A DNA stretch of 64,000 nt. Source: Parasphingopyxis algicola (GTDB lineage: Bacteria; Pseudomonadota; Alphaproteobacteria; Sphingomonadales; Sphingomonadaceae). Below, piece after piece: positions 36,621 through 45,364 of this stretch. A model generated the notes under the pieces. That model was not told the DNA's origin. It did not search any database and saw only the letters and a list, made by a program, of their open reading frames with translations. Position numbers and translations under genes: made by a program. Position 1 is the stretch's first letter. Each line of letters starts with the position of its first letter. Where the stretch lies: contig NZ_CP051131.1 of NCBI RefSeq assembly GCF_013378075.1, forward strand, positions 2,306,501 to 2,370,500. Reading direction: 5' to 3'.

Positions 36621-37052
36621 TCAGCGGGCGTCAGTTTCGATCTCCAGCGTCACGCCATCGATCGCCTCGCCGGGGCGGAGCAGGTTGCGACGGTTTTCCT
36701 CGGTGATTCGATCCGCCTCGGCCGCGGCCTCCCGATCATATTCCACGCCGCTGCCTTCGGCGAGCTGCTGAAACCGTTGGCGGGACAGCGCGCGGCGCTC
36801 GTTTTCCCGGAGCGCCAAAATCCGCTGCCGCTCGATGATTTCCTCGTCGGTCCGGTCCGAACCCCACACTTCCACATAGGTAATGATGGGCTCGGTCGGC
36901 AGGATATCGGTTTCGCTGTCGATCGCGAACGTGCCGATTATCACTGTGGGAATCGCGATCGCGAAAATCAGCGCAACCCAGTTATGCCGCTCGCGGCGCG
37001 CGAAGAAAGACGCGACATCCTTTACAATCACACGAGGTTTGGGCGGCAGCAT
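36621..37052 (-). CDS. Single-span membrane protein, hypothetical
   Basis: 143 residues: a short cytoplasmic start (LPPKPRVIVKDVASFFARRERH), one membrane segment at about 26-47 (WVALIFAIAIPTVIIGTFAI), then a charged helical region (Arg/Glu-rich, about 75-125) likely in the periplasm. No family recognised. Two ATGs compete (37058 and 37052); GGAGG is 2 and 8 nt away, so 37052 is preferred. It sits between tonB and ribD on the same strand, and its stop overlaps the possible upstream ribD start. Confidence 0.72.
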   Translation of the reverse strand: MLPPKPRVIVKDVASFFARRERHNWVALIFAIAIPTVIIGTFAIDSETDILPTEPIITYVEVWGSDRTDEEIIERQRILALRENERRALSRQRFQQLAEGSGVEYDREAAAEADRITEENRRNLLRPGEAIDGVTLEIETDAR

Positions 37053-37114
37053 GACCATCGCCTCCAGATAGGCGATCTCCCGGCGCAGCGCCAGAGGCTG
37101 CCGCCGCCGACGCC

Positions 37115-37762
37115 TCAGCTTATGCGAAACTCGACTGTATGCCGCTGCCAGCTTTCGACCGGAACGCCGTCGCGCGTCGCGGGCTCGAACCGCCAGCGGC
37201 GAAGCGCATGGCGCTGCGTCGCTTCGCAAAAGGCCGGATGCGTCGCGTTGACCGGTTCAGCCGCCATTACCCGGCCATTGGGCGCAATCCGCACCCGGAT
37301 CGTGCAACTGCCTTCCAGGTCCTGGCGAAGGAGGTTGGACGGGTAGCGCGGCTGGAGCGCGGCGAGCGCGGATCGCGTAAAAACCGCCTCTTCGTATATC
37401 GGATCGGGAACCGTTGGCACCGGCGTTGCGGGCGGCGACGGGGTGCTGGACAAGGGCGGATCGCTTACCGTCACCGGTGTTCTTGGCAGATCGATGCCCG
37501 TTTCGGTCGCCGCCGGAATATTCGGCAATTCGACTTCCGGCTCGACCGGTTCGACGCGCTCGATCGGTTCGGGAGGCGGATTGGTCGGAACCGTGTAGGT
37601 CTTGATGACCTCGCCCGTCGGATCGAACGGGATGACACCCGATTTGGCGAGCAGGGCCAAGGCGATGGCGGCGCCATGCAGGCCGATAACCAGCGCGAGC
37701 CCCGACGAACTGTGGCGCGACTGACCGAGATAGCCGGATTGGTGGGATGTATGTCGTGTCAT
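37115..37762 (-). CDS. tonB: TonB-family energy transducer
   Basis: 215-residue protein coupling the inner-membrane proton gradient to outer-membrane receptors. Cytoplasmic N-terminus, one membrane anchor at about 21-43 (GLALVIGLHGAAIALALLA), a Pro/Glu-rich spacer (about 55-120: PPPEPIERVEPVEPEVELP) and a C-terminal TonB domain (about 130-215: YPSNLLRQDLEGSCTIRVRIAPNG and RRWRFEPATRDG). ExbB and ExbD are not in the window. Possible partner of the receptor at 13.1 kb, by inference only. Confidence 0.88.
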   Translation of the reverse strand: MTRHTSHQSGYLGQSRHSSSGLALVIGLHGAAIALALLAKSGVIPFDPTGEVIKTYTVPTNPPPEPIERVEPVEPEVELPNIPAATETGIDLPRTPVTVSDPPLSSTPSPPATPVPTVPDPIYEEAVFTRSALAALQPRYPSNLLRQDLEGSCTIRVRIAPNGRVMAAEPVNATHPAFCEATQRHALRRWRFEPATRDGVPVESWQRHTVEFRIS

Positions 37763-37880
37763 GTTCCTCTCCCAAGACGTCTGACAATAACGTTATGTTA
37801 CACCATATCATTCAAAAAAGCCAGCCAGCCGAGGGCCGGCCCCTCCCGCCCATGGCATCATCGCATGTGGAACGCGCCGG

Positions 37881-38786
37881 CTACTGGCAACGCAGCCGCA
37901 TCAGCCCTTCCTGCGCGGCGCTGGCTACGAGCCGCCCATCCTGGGTGAAGATCTGCCCCCGATTGAAGCCGCGCGCATGGCCGCTCCAGGGCGCGTCGGT
38001 CGCATAGAGCAGCCATTCGTCGGCGCGGAAATCCTCGTGCAGCCAGAGCGAATGATCGAGGCTGGCCATTTGCAGCGGATCGCGCATCCAGCTGATCCCG
38101 TGCTTCAACGTGCTCGTGCCGAGCAGGCTCATGTCCGACGCATAGGAGAGGATCGCCTGGTGCAGGCGCCGATCGTCGCCGATCGGGGCGACCGCGCGGA
38201 ACCAGGTATAGCTGAAGGGTTCGGACTTTTGCGGCTTGGCCGGATTGCGGCGCTCGACCGGGCGCAGTTCGATCGACCGCTGGCGCAGCATCCGCTTGCG
38301 AAACGGTTCGGGGATGAGCTCGATATTCTCGCGCCAGTAATCGGCCTCGCTCTGCAAATTTTCCGGTCCCGGAACGTCCGGCATGGCGAACTGGTGCGCG
38401 AGACCGTCCTCCGGCCGCTGGTAATTCGCCGCCATGTTGAGGATCGGTTTGCCGCGTTGCAAAGCGATGATCCGCCGCGTCGAAAAGCTCCGCCCGTCCC
38501 GGTCGCGCTCGATCCGGTAGATGATCGGATAATTCTCGTTCCCCGGCCGCATGAAATAGGCGTGCAGCGAATGGGCGAGCAGTTCGTCGTCGACCGAATG
38601 GTTGGCCGCAACCAGTGCCTGCGCGATCACCTGCCCGCCGAACACGCGGCCGACGCCGCCGGGCAACCGCGGCCCGCGATAGAGATCGGTGTCGAGTTCC
38701 TCGACCGTCAGCAGATCGCACAGTTTCGCAACCAGCTCTTCGGGCGTCTTCAGCCCCTTGCCGAGCGCGTCTTCGTCTTTTTCCAA
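37881..38786 (-). CDS. tesB: Acyl-CoA thioesterase II
   Basis: 301-residue double hot-dog thioesterase hydrolysing medium and long acyl-CoA. N-terminal hot-dog has YRGPRLPGGVGRVFGGQVIAQALVAANHSV; the C-terminal one has DMSLLGTSTLKHGISWMRDPLQMASLDHSLWLHEDFRADEWLLYATDAPWSG (only parts are needed: ASLDHSLWLHED holds the catalytic Asp). Length matches the family (about 286). Separated by about 120 bp from tonB downstream and by 102 bp from the esterase gene. Confidence 0.93.
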   Translation of the reverse strand: MEKDEDALGKGLKTPEELVAKLCDLLTVEELDTDLYRGPRLPGGVGRVFGGQVIAQALVAANHSVDDELLAHSLHAYFMRPGNENYPIIYRIERDRDGRSFSTRRIIALQRGKPILNMAANYQRPEDGLAHQFAMPDVPGPENLQSEADYWRENIELIPEPFRKRMLRQRSIELRPVERRNPAKPQKSEPFSYTWFRAVAPIGDDRRLHQAILSYASDMSLLGTSTLKHGISWMRDPLQMASLDHSLWLHEDFRADEWLLYATDAPWSGHARGFNRGQIFTQDGRLVASAAQEGLMRLRCQ

Positions 38787-38888
38787 GTTGAACCCTTTTC
38801 GACTGTCGTGCCGTCTTCGGTCAGCGTTCCGCGCAATTCAAGCCCGAACGCACATCCTTCCCGGCGAGGCACGCACTCCGCAATCCCG

Positions 38889-40169
38889 CTAGCCATGCAG
38901 ATCGGCATAGACCGAACCGAGAACCCCGGCGCGGAACGGCGTGATCTCGCTCGGCAGGTTCTGGACATAGCCCGACGCGCGCAGATTGTTGGCGCGGTCG
39001 ACCCAGGCGATAGTGCCCGCCGCGCCGCCCCAGCCGAAAGTGCCGACGCCCTCGCCGGCCGCGCCGGGTTCGATCGTCACGCGGCCGCCGGCGCCGAAAC
39101 CCGACTCATAATACATTGCCGTCTTGTCGATCTCGGGTGGCAGCAGGTCCGACATGGCGAGCCTTGCCGTTTCGGTCTCCATGATCCGGACATCGCCCAG
39201 CGCGCCCTCGCCAAGCAGCATGGTGAGAAAGCGATCATAGTCGCGCGCGCTCGAAACCAGCCCCGCCCCGCCATAGGGATAGCGCGGCGGCTGCGCATAG
39301 ACCGAGCCCCGTGCCGGATCGACCTGGACCACCTCGCCCTCGCGCAAGGTGTAGCTCGCCGTCATCCGGCCTTCCTTTTCCGCGGGAATGTGGAAGAATG
39401 TGTCGGCCATGCCGAGCGGCCCGAAAAGCCGCTGCTGGAGGAAAGCGTCGAACGCCATGCCCGATGCGATCTCGATGACCCGGCCGAGCAGGTCGATCGA
39501 CACCGAATAGCTCCACTTGGTGCCGGGGTCGGCAATGATCGGCAAGGTCGCCAGCCGGTCGGCAAACTCCGCGAGGCTCGACGGGCGGCGGGCAACGACC
39601 TCCGGATCCTCGTGCATGATCACGCCCGGCTCGAGCCCCAGGCGTTGATATTCGGCCAGCAGCGGCCCGGTCGTGACGATCGTGTAGCCGAGCCCCGCCG
39701 TATGGGTCAGCAGGTGCCGGATCGTGATCGGACCGCTCGACGCCCGGGTGTCGAGGCTGTTGGCCGGATCGGTCAGGACGCGCGGCTCGGCGAAGCCCGG
39801 AAGGAAATCGGCGATGTTCTGGTCGAGCCCGATCGCACCATCTTCGACGAGCATCATCGTCGCGATGCCCGTGACGGGTTTGGTCATCGAATAGATGCGC
39901 CAGAGCGTGCCGGCATCGACGGCGACATCGCTATCGAGCGCTACCGTGCCATCGGCGAAATAGGTCGGGGCGTCCTGCCCGGTTCCCAGTGCAATCAGCG
40001 CGCCCGGGACGAAATGCTCGGACACGAACCGCGGCACGAACGACGCGACGGACGGCCAGGCCGGCGCGCCGTCCAACGCCGCCAGCGCCCGGGCGGGCAG
40101 CGTGGAAAGCGCAAGTCCGCCCCCCAGTCCTCCCAGAAAATGCCGCCGATCGATCCTGAAGTCGCCCAT
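38889..40169 (-). CDS. Serine hydrolase, beta-lactamase / EstB family, Tat-exported
   Basis: 426-residue class-C beta-lactamase-fold esterase. The N-terminus has a twin-arginine signal (DRRHFLGG, hydrophobic core, ALAALD), so it should be exported folded. The catalytic Ser-Met-Thr-Lys is in RIYSMTKPVTGIATM (about residue 93). The Tyr motif is in KWSYSVSIDLLGRVIE. WGGAAGT replaces the KTG box of beta-lactamases, as in EstB-type esterases. Likely a periplasmic esterase rather than an antibiotic-resistance enzyme. Confidence 0.88.
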   Translation of the reverse strand: MGDFRIDRRHFLGGLGGGLALSTLPARALAALDGAPAWPSVASFVPRFVSEHFVPGALIALGTGQDAPTYFADGTVALDSDVAVDAGTLWRIYSMTKPVTGIATMMLVEDGAIGLDQNIADFLPGFAEPRVLTDPANSLDTRASSGPITIRHLLTHTAGLGYTIVTTGPLLAEYQRLGLEPGVIMHEDPEVVARRPSSLAEFADRLATLPIIADPGTKWSYSVSIDLLGRVIEIASGMAFDAFLQQRLFGPLGMADTFFHIPAEKEGRMTASYTLREGEVVQVDPARGSVYAQPPRYPYGGAGLVSSARDYDRFLTMLLGEGALGDVRIMETETARLAMSDLLPPEIDKTAMYYESGFGAGGRVTIEPGAAGEGVGTFGWGGAAGTIAWVDRANNLRASGYVQNLPSEITPFRAGVLGSVYADLHG

Positions 40170-40250
40170 CCCTTTTCCCCCTATTGGTTTTGCTTTGAAA
40201 CCAGCTTTGCCGGACCGTGCGGTTTTGGCAAGCGCGGCGGGTGTAAGAAT

Positions 40251-41582
40251 TTATTGGCGGCGGGACAGCCGGGCGATCGCGCGATCCCTGCCGATCAGCG
40301 GGAGCAGCGCCGCCATTTCCGGCCCCTGGTCCCGGCCGGTCAGCGCCTGGCGCAGCGGCAGGAACAGCGCCTTGCCCTTGCGGCCGGTCTGTTCCTTGAG
40401 TTGGCCGGTCAGGGATTTCCACGCCGTATCCGACCAGTCCAGGCCGGCCGCAGCCTCGGCCGCCCGATCGAGATAGGCCGCGGTGTCGGCATCGAAATCG
40501 ACCGGATCGACCGGCCCTTCGACGACATGCCACCAATCGGCTGCCTCGGCGACGGTGCCGAGATTGGGCCGGATCGCCTCCCAGCCGTCGGCGCCCATGC
40601 CCTCGGGCAGCCGGTCGGCCACCGTTTCGAAATCGAGCTGATGGACGATCTTGGCGTTGAGCGTTTTCAGTTCTTCGCTGTCGAAGCGCGCCGGTGCGCG
40701 GCCGAACCGGTCGAAATCGAAACTCTCGATCAGCGGCGCGGCGTCGGTAAAGGGCTCGACGGGATCGCTCGTGCCGATCCGCGCGAGCAGGGCGATAACC
40801 GCCATCGGCTCGAGGCCTTCGTCCCGGAATGCCTCGACGCCGAGCGACCCCAGCCGCTTGGAGAGCTTGCCTTCGCTGCCGACGAGCAGTGCCTCATGCG
40901 CGAAGGTCGGCGGCGCAACGCCCATCGCGTCGAACATCTGGATCTGCAGGCCGGTATTCGTCACATGGTCCTCGCCGCGCACGACATGGGTGACGTTCAT
41001 ATCGATATCGTCGATCGTCGAGGGCAGCATGTAGAGCCAGCTTCCGTCCTCGCGCCGGATCACGGGGTCGGAGAGCAGCGCAGGATCGAAATGCTGCGGC
41101 CCGCGGATCAGATCGTCCCACTCGATCGGCGTTTCATGATCGAGCCTGAAACGCCAGTGCGGCGTGCGGCCTTCGGCCTCGAAATCGGCGATCTGCCGGT
41201 CGGTCAGGTCGAGCGCGGCGCGGTCATAGATGGGCGGCTTGCCGCGCCCGAGCAGGATCTTGCGCTTGAGTTCGAGCTCCTGCGCGGTCTCATAGGCCGG
41301 ATAGATGCGCCCTGCCGCGCGCAGTTTTTCGAACGCCGTCTCGTAGCGGTCGAAGCGGGCGGACTGGCGCTCCTCGCCGTCGATATCGAGGCCGAGCCAG
41401 CCGAGATCGGCCCGGATCGCCTCGACATACTCCTCTTTCGACCGTTCGCTATCGGTATCGTCGAGCCGCAGCAAGAAGCGCCCGCCCCGCTTGCGCGCCC
41501 AGAGCCAGTTGTGAAGCGCGGTGCGGATATTGCCGACATGGAGGCGGCCGGTCGGCGAGGGAGCGAAGCGGGTGATGGTCAT
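40251..41582 (-). CDS. gltX: Glutamyl-tRNA synthetase
   Basis: 443-residue class I synthetase that charges tRNA with Glu. The HIGH motif reads HVGN (15-18) in FAPSPTGRLHVGNIRTAL and KMSKS reads KLSKR near 238. The Asp-rich LRLDDTDSERS follows the first motif, and the C-terminal helical anticodon-binding region is shortish. Its LDDTD type resembles the second GluRS paralogue found in many alphaproteobacteria, so another gltX may exist elsewhere; this is inference. Lies 3 bp downstream of nadE on the same strand. Confidence 0.94.
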   Translation of the reverse strand: MTITRFAPSPTGRLHVGNIRTALHNWLWARKRGGRFLLRLDDTDSERSKEEYVEAIRADLGWLGLDIDGEERQSARFDRYETAFEKLRAAGRIYPAYETAQELELKRKILLGRGKPPIYDRAALDLTDRQIADFEAEGRTPHWRFRLDHETPIEWDDLIRGPQHFDPALLSDPVIRREDGSWLYMLPSTIDDIDMNVTHVVRGEDHVTNTGLQIQMFDAMGVAPPTFAHEALLVGSEGKLSKRLGSLGVEAFRDEGLEPMAVIALLARIGTSDPVEPFTDAAPLIESFDFDRFGRAPARFDSEELKTLNAKIVHQLDFETVADRLPEGMGADGWEAIRPNLGTVAEAADWWHVVEGPVDPVDFDADTAAYLDRAAEAAAGLDWSDTAWKSLTGQLKEQTGRKGKALFLPLRQALTGRDQGPEMAALLPLIGRDRAIARLSRRQ

Positions 41583-41585
41583 CGA

Positions 41586-43250
41586 TTAGTGCGTCCGAAA
41601 CGCGTTGGTGATCGGATAGCGGCGGTCGCGGCCGAAATTGCGGACGCCGATCTTGACGCCCGGCGGGGCCTGACGGCGTTTATATTCGGCGATGTAGAGC
41701 AGCCGCTCGATCCGCGCGACGGTCTCGCGCTCGAAGCCCCGTTCGACCAGCGTATCAATGCCGACTTCCTCCTCGACGAGCCCCTTGAGGATCGGATCGA
41801 GCACGTCATAGGGCGGCAAGGAATCGCTGTCCTTCTGGTCGGGGCGCAATTCGGCGGAGGGCGGCTTGGTGATAACCTGTTCGGGCATCACGGGTCCGTC
41901 CGGGCCCATGGCGAGGCTTGGCCGCGTTGCATTGCGAAAGCGCGACAGATCGAACACCGTCGTCTTGTAGGCGTCCTTCAGCACCGAATAGCCGCCCGCC
42001 ATATCGCCATAGATGGTCGCGTAACCGACCGCCATTTCGGACTTGTTGCCGGTGGTCAGCAGCATGTGGCCGAACTTGTTGGAGAGCGCCATCAGGGTGA
42101 CGCCGCGGATACGCGACTGGATATTCTCTTCGGTGATGTCGACCTCTGCGTCGGCGAAACTGTCGGAGAGCATCACATCGAAGCCTTCGACCGCCGGCAT
42201 GATCGGAATCGTGTCGAGCTTGCAGCCGAGCAGGCGCGCACAACCGGCAGCATCGTCGAGGCTTTCCTGGCTCGTGAAGCGCGAGGGCATCATCACGCAC
42301 CAGACCCGGTCGGCGCCCAAGGCATCGACCGCGATGGCGGCGGAGAGCGCGCTGTCGATCCCGCCGGACAGGCCGAGCACGACGCCCGGGAAACGGTTGC
42401 GGTTCACATAGTCGCGCAGGCCGAAGAGCATCGCATGGTAGATGTCCGCCGGATGGTCATCGAGGTCGTGCTGCGGGCCGTCCGTGCAGGCCCAACCCCC
42501 ATTTCCCTTGGCGCCCTGCTTCTCCCAGACCGTCGTCGCGATCTCCTCCTCCCAGTCGGCGAACTGCCAGGCGATCTCGCCATCCTTGTTGAGGATGAAG
42601 GACGAGCCGTCGAACACGATCTCGTCCTGCCCGCCGACGCGATTGAGATAGGCGAGCGGCAACCCGGTATCGGCGACGCGACCGCGCGCGAGCGCCAGCC
42701 GGATATCGTCCTTCTCGACCTCGTACGGGCTGCCGTTCGGAACGATAAACAGTTCGGCGCCGCGCGACGCGAGATGCGCGCACACCCCGTCGACCCAGAT
42801 ATCCTCGCAGATCGGCACGCCAATCTTCACACCGCGAAAATCGATCGGATCGGGCAGGGGTCCGGGCTTGAACAGGCGCAGCTCGTCGAACGTGCCGTAA
42901 TTGGGCAGCCGATGCTTGCGGACGACCGCCGCGATCTTCCCGCCGTCGAGCAACGCCATCGCATTGTGGAGATCGCCGTCCTCGACGATCGCCGTGCCGA
43001 CGAGCATCGCCGGTCCGCCGCCCGCCGTCGCCTCGGCCATCCGCTCCAGTTCGGCACGCGCCCGCGCGATCAGCGCCGGCTTGAGCACCAGATCCTCTGG
43101 CGGATAGCCAATCAGCTGCAGCTCGGGAAAGACGATCAGATCGGCGTCGGGGCAGTCCGCGCGCGCGCCGAGCATCGCATCGGCATTGCCGGGAAGATCG
43201 CCCATCACCTGATTGAGCTGCGCAAAGGCTATCTTTAGGGAGGTGGTCAT
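41586..43250 (-). CDS. nadE: Glutamine-dependent NAD+ synthetase
   Basis: 554-residue enzyme amidating nicotinate adenine dinucleotide to NAD. N-terminal nitrilase-type glutaminase (about 1-255) with the Glu/Lys/Cys triad: FPELQLIGYPPEDL, KHRLPNYGTFDE, and GVPICEDIWVDG with the nucleophile Cys near 147. C-terminal synthetase (about 275-554) has the P-loop LGLSGGIDSALSAAI near 290 and the LLTTGNKSEMAVGY segment. ATG 43250 matches the family start; the frame is open 12 codons upstream. Downstream gltX follows after 3 bp. Confidence 0.95.
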   Translation of the reverse strand: MTTSLKIAFAQLNQVMGDLPGNADAMLGARADCPDADLIVFPELQLIGYPPEDLVLKPALIARARAELERMAEATAGGGPAMLVGTAIVEDGDLHNAMALLDGGKIAAVVRKHRLPNYGTFDELRLFKPGPLPDPIDFRGVKIGVPICEDIWVDGVCAHLASRGAELFIVPNGSPYEVEKDDIRLALARGRVADTGLPLAYLNRVGGQDEIVFDGSSFILNKDGEIAWQFADWEEEIATTVWEKQGAKGNGGWACTDGPQHDLDDHPADIYHAMLFGLRDYVNRNRFPGVVLGLSGGIDSALSAAIAVDALGADRVWCVMMPSRFTSQESLDDAAGCARLLGCKLDTIPIMPAVEGFDVMLSDSFADAEVDITEENIQSRIRGVTLMALSNKFGHMLLTTGNKSEMAVGYATIYGDMAGGYSVLKDAYKTTVFDLSRFRNATRPSLAMGPDGPVMPEQVITKPPSAELRPDQKDSDSLPPYDVLDPILKGLVEEEVGIDTLVERGFERETVARIERLLYIAEYKRRQAPPGVKIGVRNFGRDRRYPITNAFRTH

Positions 43251-43296
43251 CCCGCGCTCTTTATGGATGTTGCGCGCGCTAGCCAAGGTGATGACG

Positions 43297-43710
43297 ATGC
43301 CGCTGTCCCGAAACGCCCTGATCGATCTCGCCGTGGACGGCTATTTCGGCAATGTCGGACGGCGCGATATCGCCGCCCTGCTCGGTAACATGGCCGAAGA
43401 CGTTTCCATGCAGGTCCCCTCGATGGGAATCCGTTTCGCCGACAAACAGGCGATTGCCGACCATTTCGACGATTTTCTCGACGCCTATTCGGCCGTTTCG
43501 GTCGATGATTTCATCGTCACGGCCGATATCGAGAACCAGTCGGTCGCCGTGCGGTTCCGGATCACGCTGACGCCGAGCGATGGCGGGGAGCCGAGAGTGA
43601 TGCGGAACTGCAATTTCTTCGAGATCGACGCGGCCGGCCGTATCCGGGCCATCACCAACTATATGAGCGGCCAGATCGAAGCCGGGTTTCACGCGGGCGT
43701 GTCCCGCTAG
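43297..43710 (+). CDS. SnoaL/NTF2-like protein
   Basis: 137-residue protein with the SnoaL-like pattern: helix LIDLAVDGYFGNVGRRDIAALLGNM, then strands, DHFDDFLDAYSAVSVDDFIVTADIENQSVAVRFRITLT and a C-terminal CNFFEIDAAGRIRAITNYMSGQ. SnoaL folds include polyketide cyclases, isomerases and many small-molecule binders; no function is assigned. AAGG lies 8 nt before ATG 43297 and 2 nt before ATG 43291. Diverges from nadE and overlaps the DUF2306 gene by 4 bp at its 3' end. Confidence 0.75.
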   Translation: MPLSRNALIDLAVDGYFGNVGRRDIAALLGNMAEDVSMQVPSMGIRFADKQAIADHFDDFLDAYSAVSVDDFIVTADIENQSVAVRFRITLTPSDGGEPRVMRNCNFFEIDAAGRIRAITNYMSGQIEAGFHAGVSR

Positions 43711-44189
43711 CCGAAGGCCAGGTCGCCCAGAAAGCGGCCCGGGATGAAGGCGAAGGCGCCGGCGATGACGAGGCCGATATACATGCCCTCCATCGCCCGC
43801 CGATGGCCGGTGATATCGCCCTGCCGCAGCCGCCATAGCGAGAGGGGCACCGACACCAGCACGACCAGCGAAAAGATGTGGATGAAGGAGAGCGCAAACC
43901 AGAAGCTCGAAATCGCGGCCACGAGCATCAGCATCACCCATATCCGGCCCAGCAACCGGTGCCGCGCATCGCCCTTGCGGCCGTAGAGAATGAGGGCGCC
44001 GATCGGCAGGGCCGGCAGCACCGACGCCAGATGGACGGCCACGGCCGGCGAGAAGGCGTTGTCGCTCGGCCGCCCGCTTCCATAGCTCAACGCCATGAGG
44101 GCGAAGGTGACGACGACCGTCCCGCCCGCGATCGCCAGCATGGCAGGCACCGGAAGGCGGCCGGACATATAGGCCGCGGCTCGCGTCAT
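43707..44189 (-). CDS. DUF2306-like membrane protein
   Basis: 160-residue integral membrane protein with four hydrophobic segments and conserved features of the DUF2306 type: FSPAVAVHLASVLPALPIGALILYGRKGDARHRLLGRIWVM, then SFIHIFS and GDITGHRRAMEGMYIGLVIAG, where the histidines are conserved in the family and may bind a metal or haem. No known activity. ATG 44189 overlaps the stop of the upstream 44-residue gene by 4 bp. Diverges, as a unit, from a LytTR regulator. Confidence 0.8.
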   Translation of the reverse strand: MTRAAAYMSGRLPVPAMLAIAGGTVVVTFALMALSYGSGRPSDNAFSPAVAVHLASVLPALPIGALILYGRKGDARHRLLGRIWVMLMLVAAISSFWFALSFIHIFSLVVLVSVPLSLWRLRQGDITGHRRAMEGMYIGLVIAGAFAFIPGRFLGDLAFG

Positions 44190-44320
44190 ACGATGACCGC
44201 CATGGCCGGGAGCGCGCCGATCGGCAGGCTCGCGGTGGCCGCGACCAAGGCGCCCGAAACGACAAGGGCGAGGCAGGCCGCGCCGAGCGACGGTACGAAA
44301 GTGCGAAAATCGATGTTCAT
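44186..44320 (-). CDS. 44-residue hydrophobic microprotein
   Basis: Gene too short for standard calls. ATG 44320 has AGGAG 8 nt upstream; the TGA stop overlaps the ATG of the DUF2306 gene (ATGA), so the two are translationally coupled. The product starts MNIDFRTFVPSLGAACLALV and contains one 25-residue hydrophobic segment (Ala/Leu/Val-rich) that could be a signal peptide or membrane span, ending PAMAVIV. No homologue recognised. Confidence 0.62.
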   Translation of the reverse strand: MNIDFRTFVPSLGAACLALVVSGALVAATASLPIGALPAMAVIV

Positions 44321-44473
44321 GTCGTGTCTCCTGTTTGTGACGCAGACAGCATGACGCACGCCCATTCGCCGGCAAGCGGATCTGCGCGGACCGGAGAAAA
44401 TCTTCGCAAAGCCGCCGATTTTGGTCTATCCGCCCATTCACGAAGCGCGAACGGTACGCGCGAAAGGACGAAT

Positions 44474-45265
44474 TTGCGCCAGCTGGCCATCGAAATCTTC
44501 ATCATCGCGGCAATCGGCGCGGTTCTCGGCCTGCTCGGGCCGTTCGGAACCTATGAAATGCCGACCGCGATGCGTCTCGCCTATTGGATCGGCTTCATAC
44601 TCGTCGGCTATGCGATCTATCGCCCGGTCCAGACGGTAGCGGTCTGGCTGTCCGACGCCACCGAAATACCGCTCTGGACGGCGCTCCTGTTCGCGGCGGC
44701 GCTGGCGGCGATCCCGTTGACGGCGGCGGTCGGTTTCGCACTGGCGGGGATGAGCCTCGACACCGACTATCTCGGCGCGGGCTTCGCGTCGCTCTATCTG
44801 CAGGTGCTCGGCATCGGGCTGGGGATCCAGGCCGGCATGTGGCTCCTGTTCACCCGCCACGTCCGGAACGGCGATACGCAAACCGAGCCGATCGCGGAAG
44901 AGGCGGCGCCGATACCGCTCGATGTGCGGGATATCGCCATGCCGGAACGCCCGGAGGCGCCCTTCTTCCAGCGGCTGCCGCCCGAACTCGGCAACCATCT
45001 CGTCTGTCTCGAGATGCAGGATCACTATGTGAAGGCGCACACGCTGGCCGGCAGCGAAATGCTCCTGATGCGACTGCGCGACGCGATTGCCGAGCTTGAC
45101 GGGGTGGCCGGACTGCAGGTCCATCGCAGCTGGTGGGTGGCGCGCGACCAGGTGCGGGCGATCCGGCGCGAAGGACGCAGCATCAGGCTCGAGCTCGCGA
45201 ACGGCCTGCTCGCCCCGGTCGCGCGCAACCGCCAGGAGACATTGCGCCGCGAGGGGTGGTTCTAG
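44474..45265 (+). CDS. Membrane-bound LytTR-family transcription regulator
   Basis: 263 residues if started at TTG 44474, which has AAAGGA 7 nt upstream and begins just before helix 1. An ATG at 44351 would add 41 low-complexity residues and leave only 30 bp to the divergent gene. Four hydrophobic segments (about 5-130) are followed by a linker and a LytTR DNA-binding domain (about 165-263: NHLVCLEMQDHYVKAH, LQVHRSWWVARDQV, LAPVARNRQETLR). Such proteins bind promoters from the membrane. The divergent microprotein and DUF2306 genes are the obvious target and partner candidates. Confidence 0.84.
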   Translation: MRQLAIEIFIIAAIGAVLGLLGPFGTYEMPTAMRLAYWIGFILVGYAIYRPVQTVAVWLSDATEIPLWTALLFAAALAAIPLTAAVGFALAGMSLDTDYLGAGFASLYLQVLGIGLGIQAGMWLLFTRHVRNGDTQTEPIAEEAAPIPLDVRDIAMPERPEAPFFQRLPPELGNHLVCLEMQDHYVKAHTLAGSEMLLMRLRDAIAELDGVAGLQVHRSWWVARDQVRAIRREGRSIRLELANGLLAPVARNRQETLRREGWF

Positions 45266-45364
45266 ACCCGCCGACCGCGCCGGCCCTCCCCAGAAAAGCA
45301 CGGCAAACCGGTTTCTTTTTTTCGGGCACAGCCTAAAACGGCGCGCAAAAGGGGAAGAGCATCC

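Noticed and set aside
36611-37114. FMN riboswitch upstream of the riboflavin genes
   Set aside because: I looked for the conserved RFN helix sequences before ribD, ribE and ribBX and did not see them; gaps are too short and mostly coding.
37977-43238. A 1,753-codon open frame on the + strand
   Set aside because: It runs antisense through tesB, the esterase, gltX and nadE, all of which have clear motifs on the minus strand. High GC and codon bias make the opposite frame stop-free; there is no ribosome site or recognisable domain.
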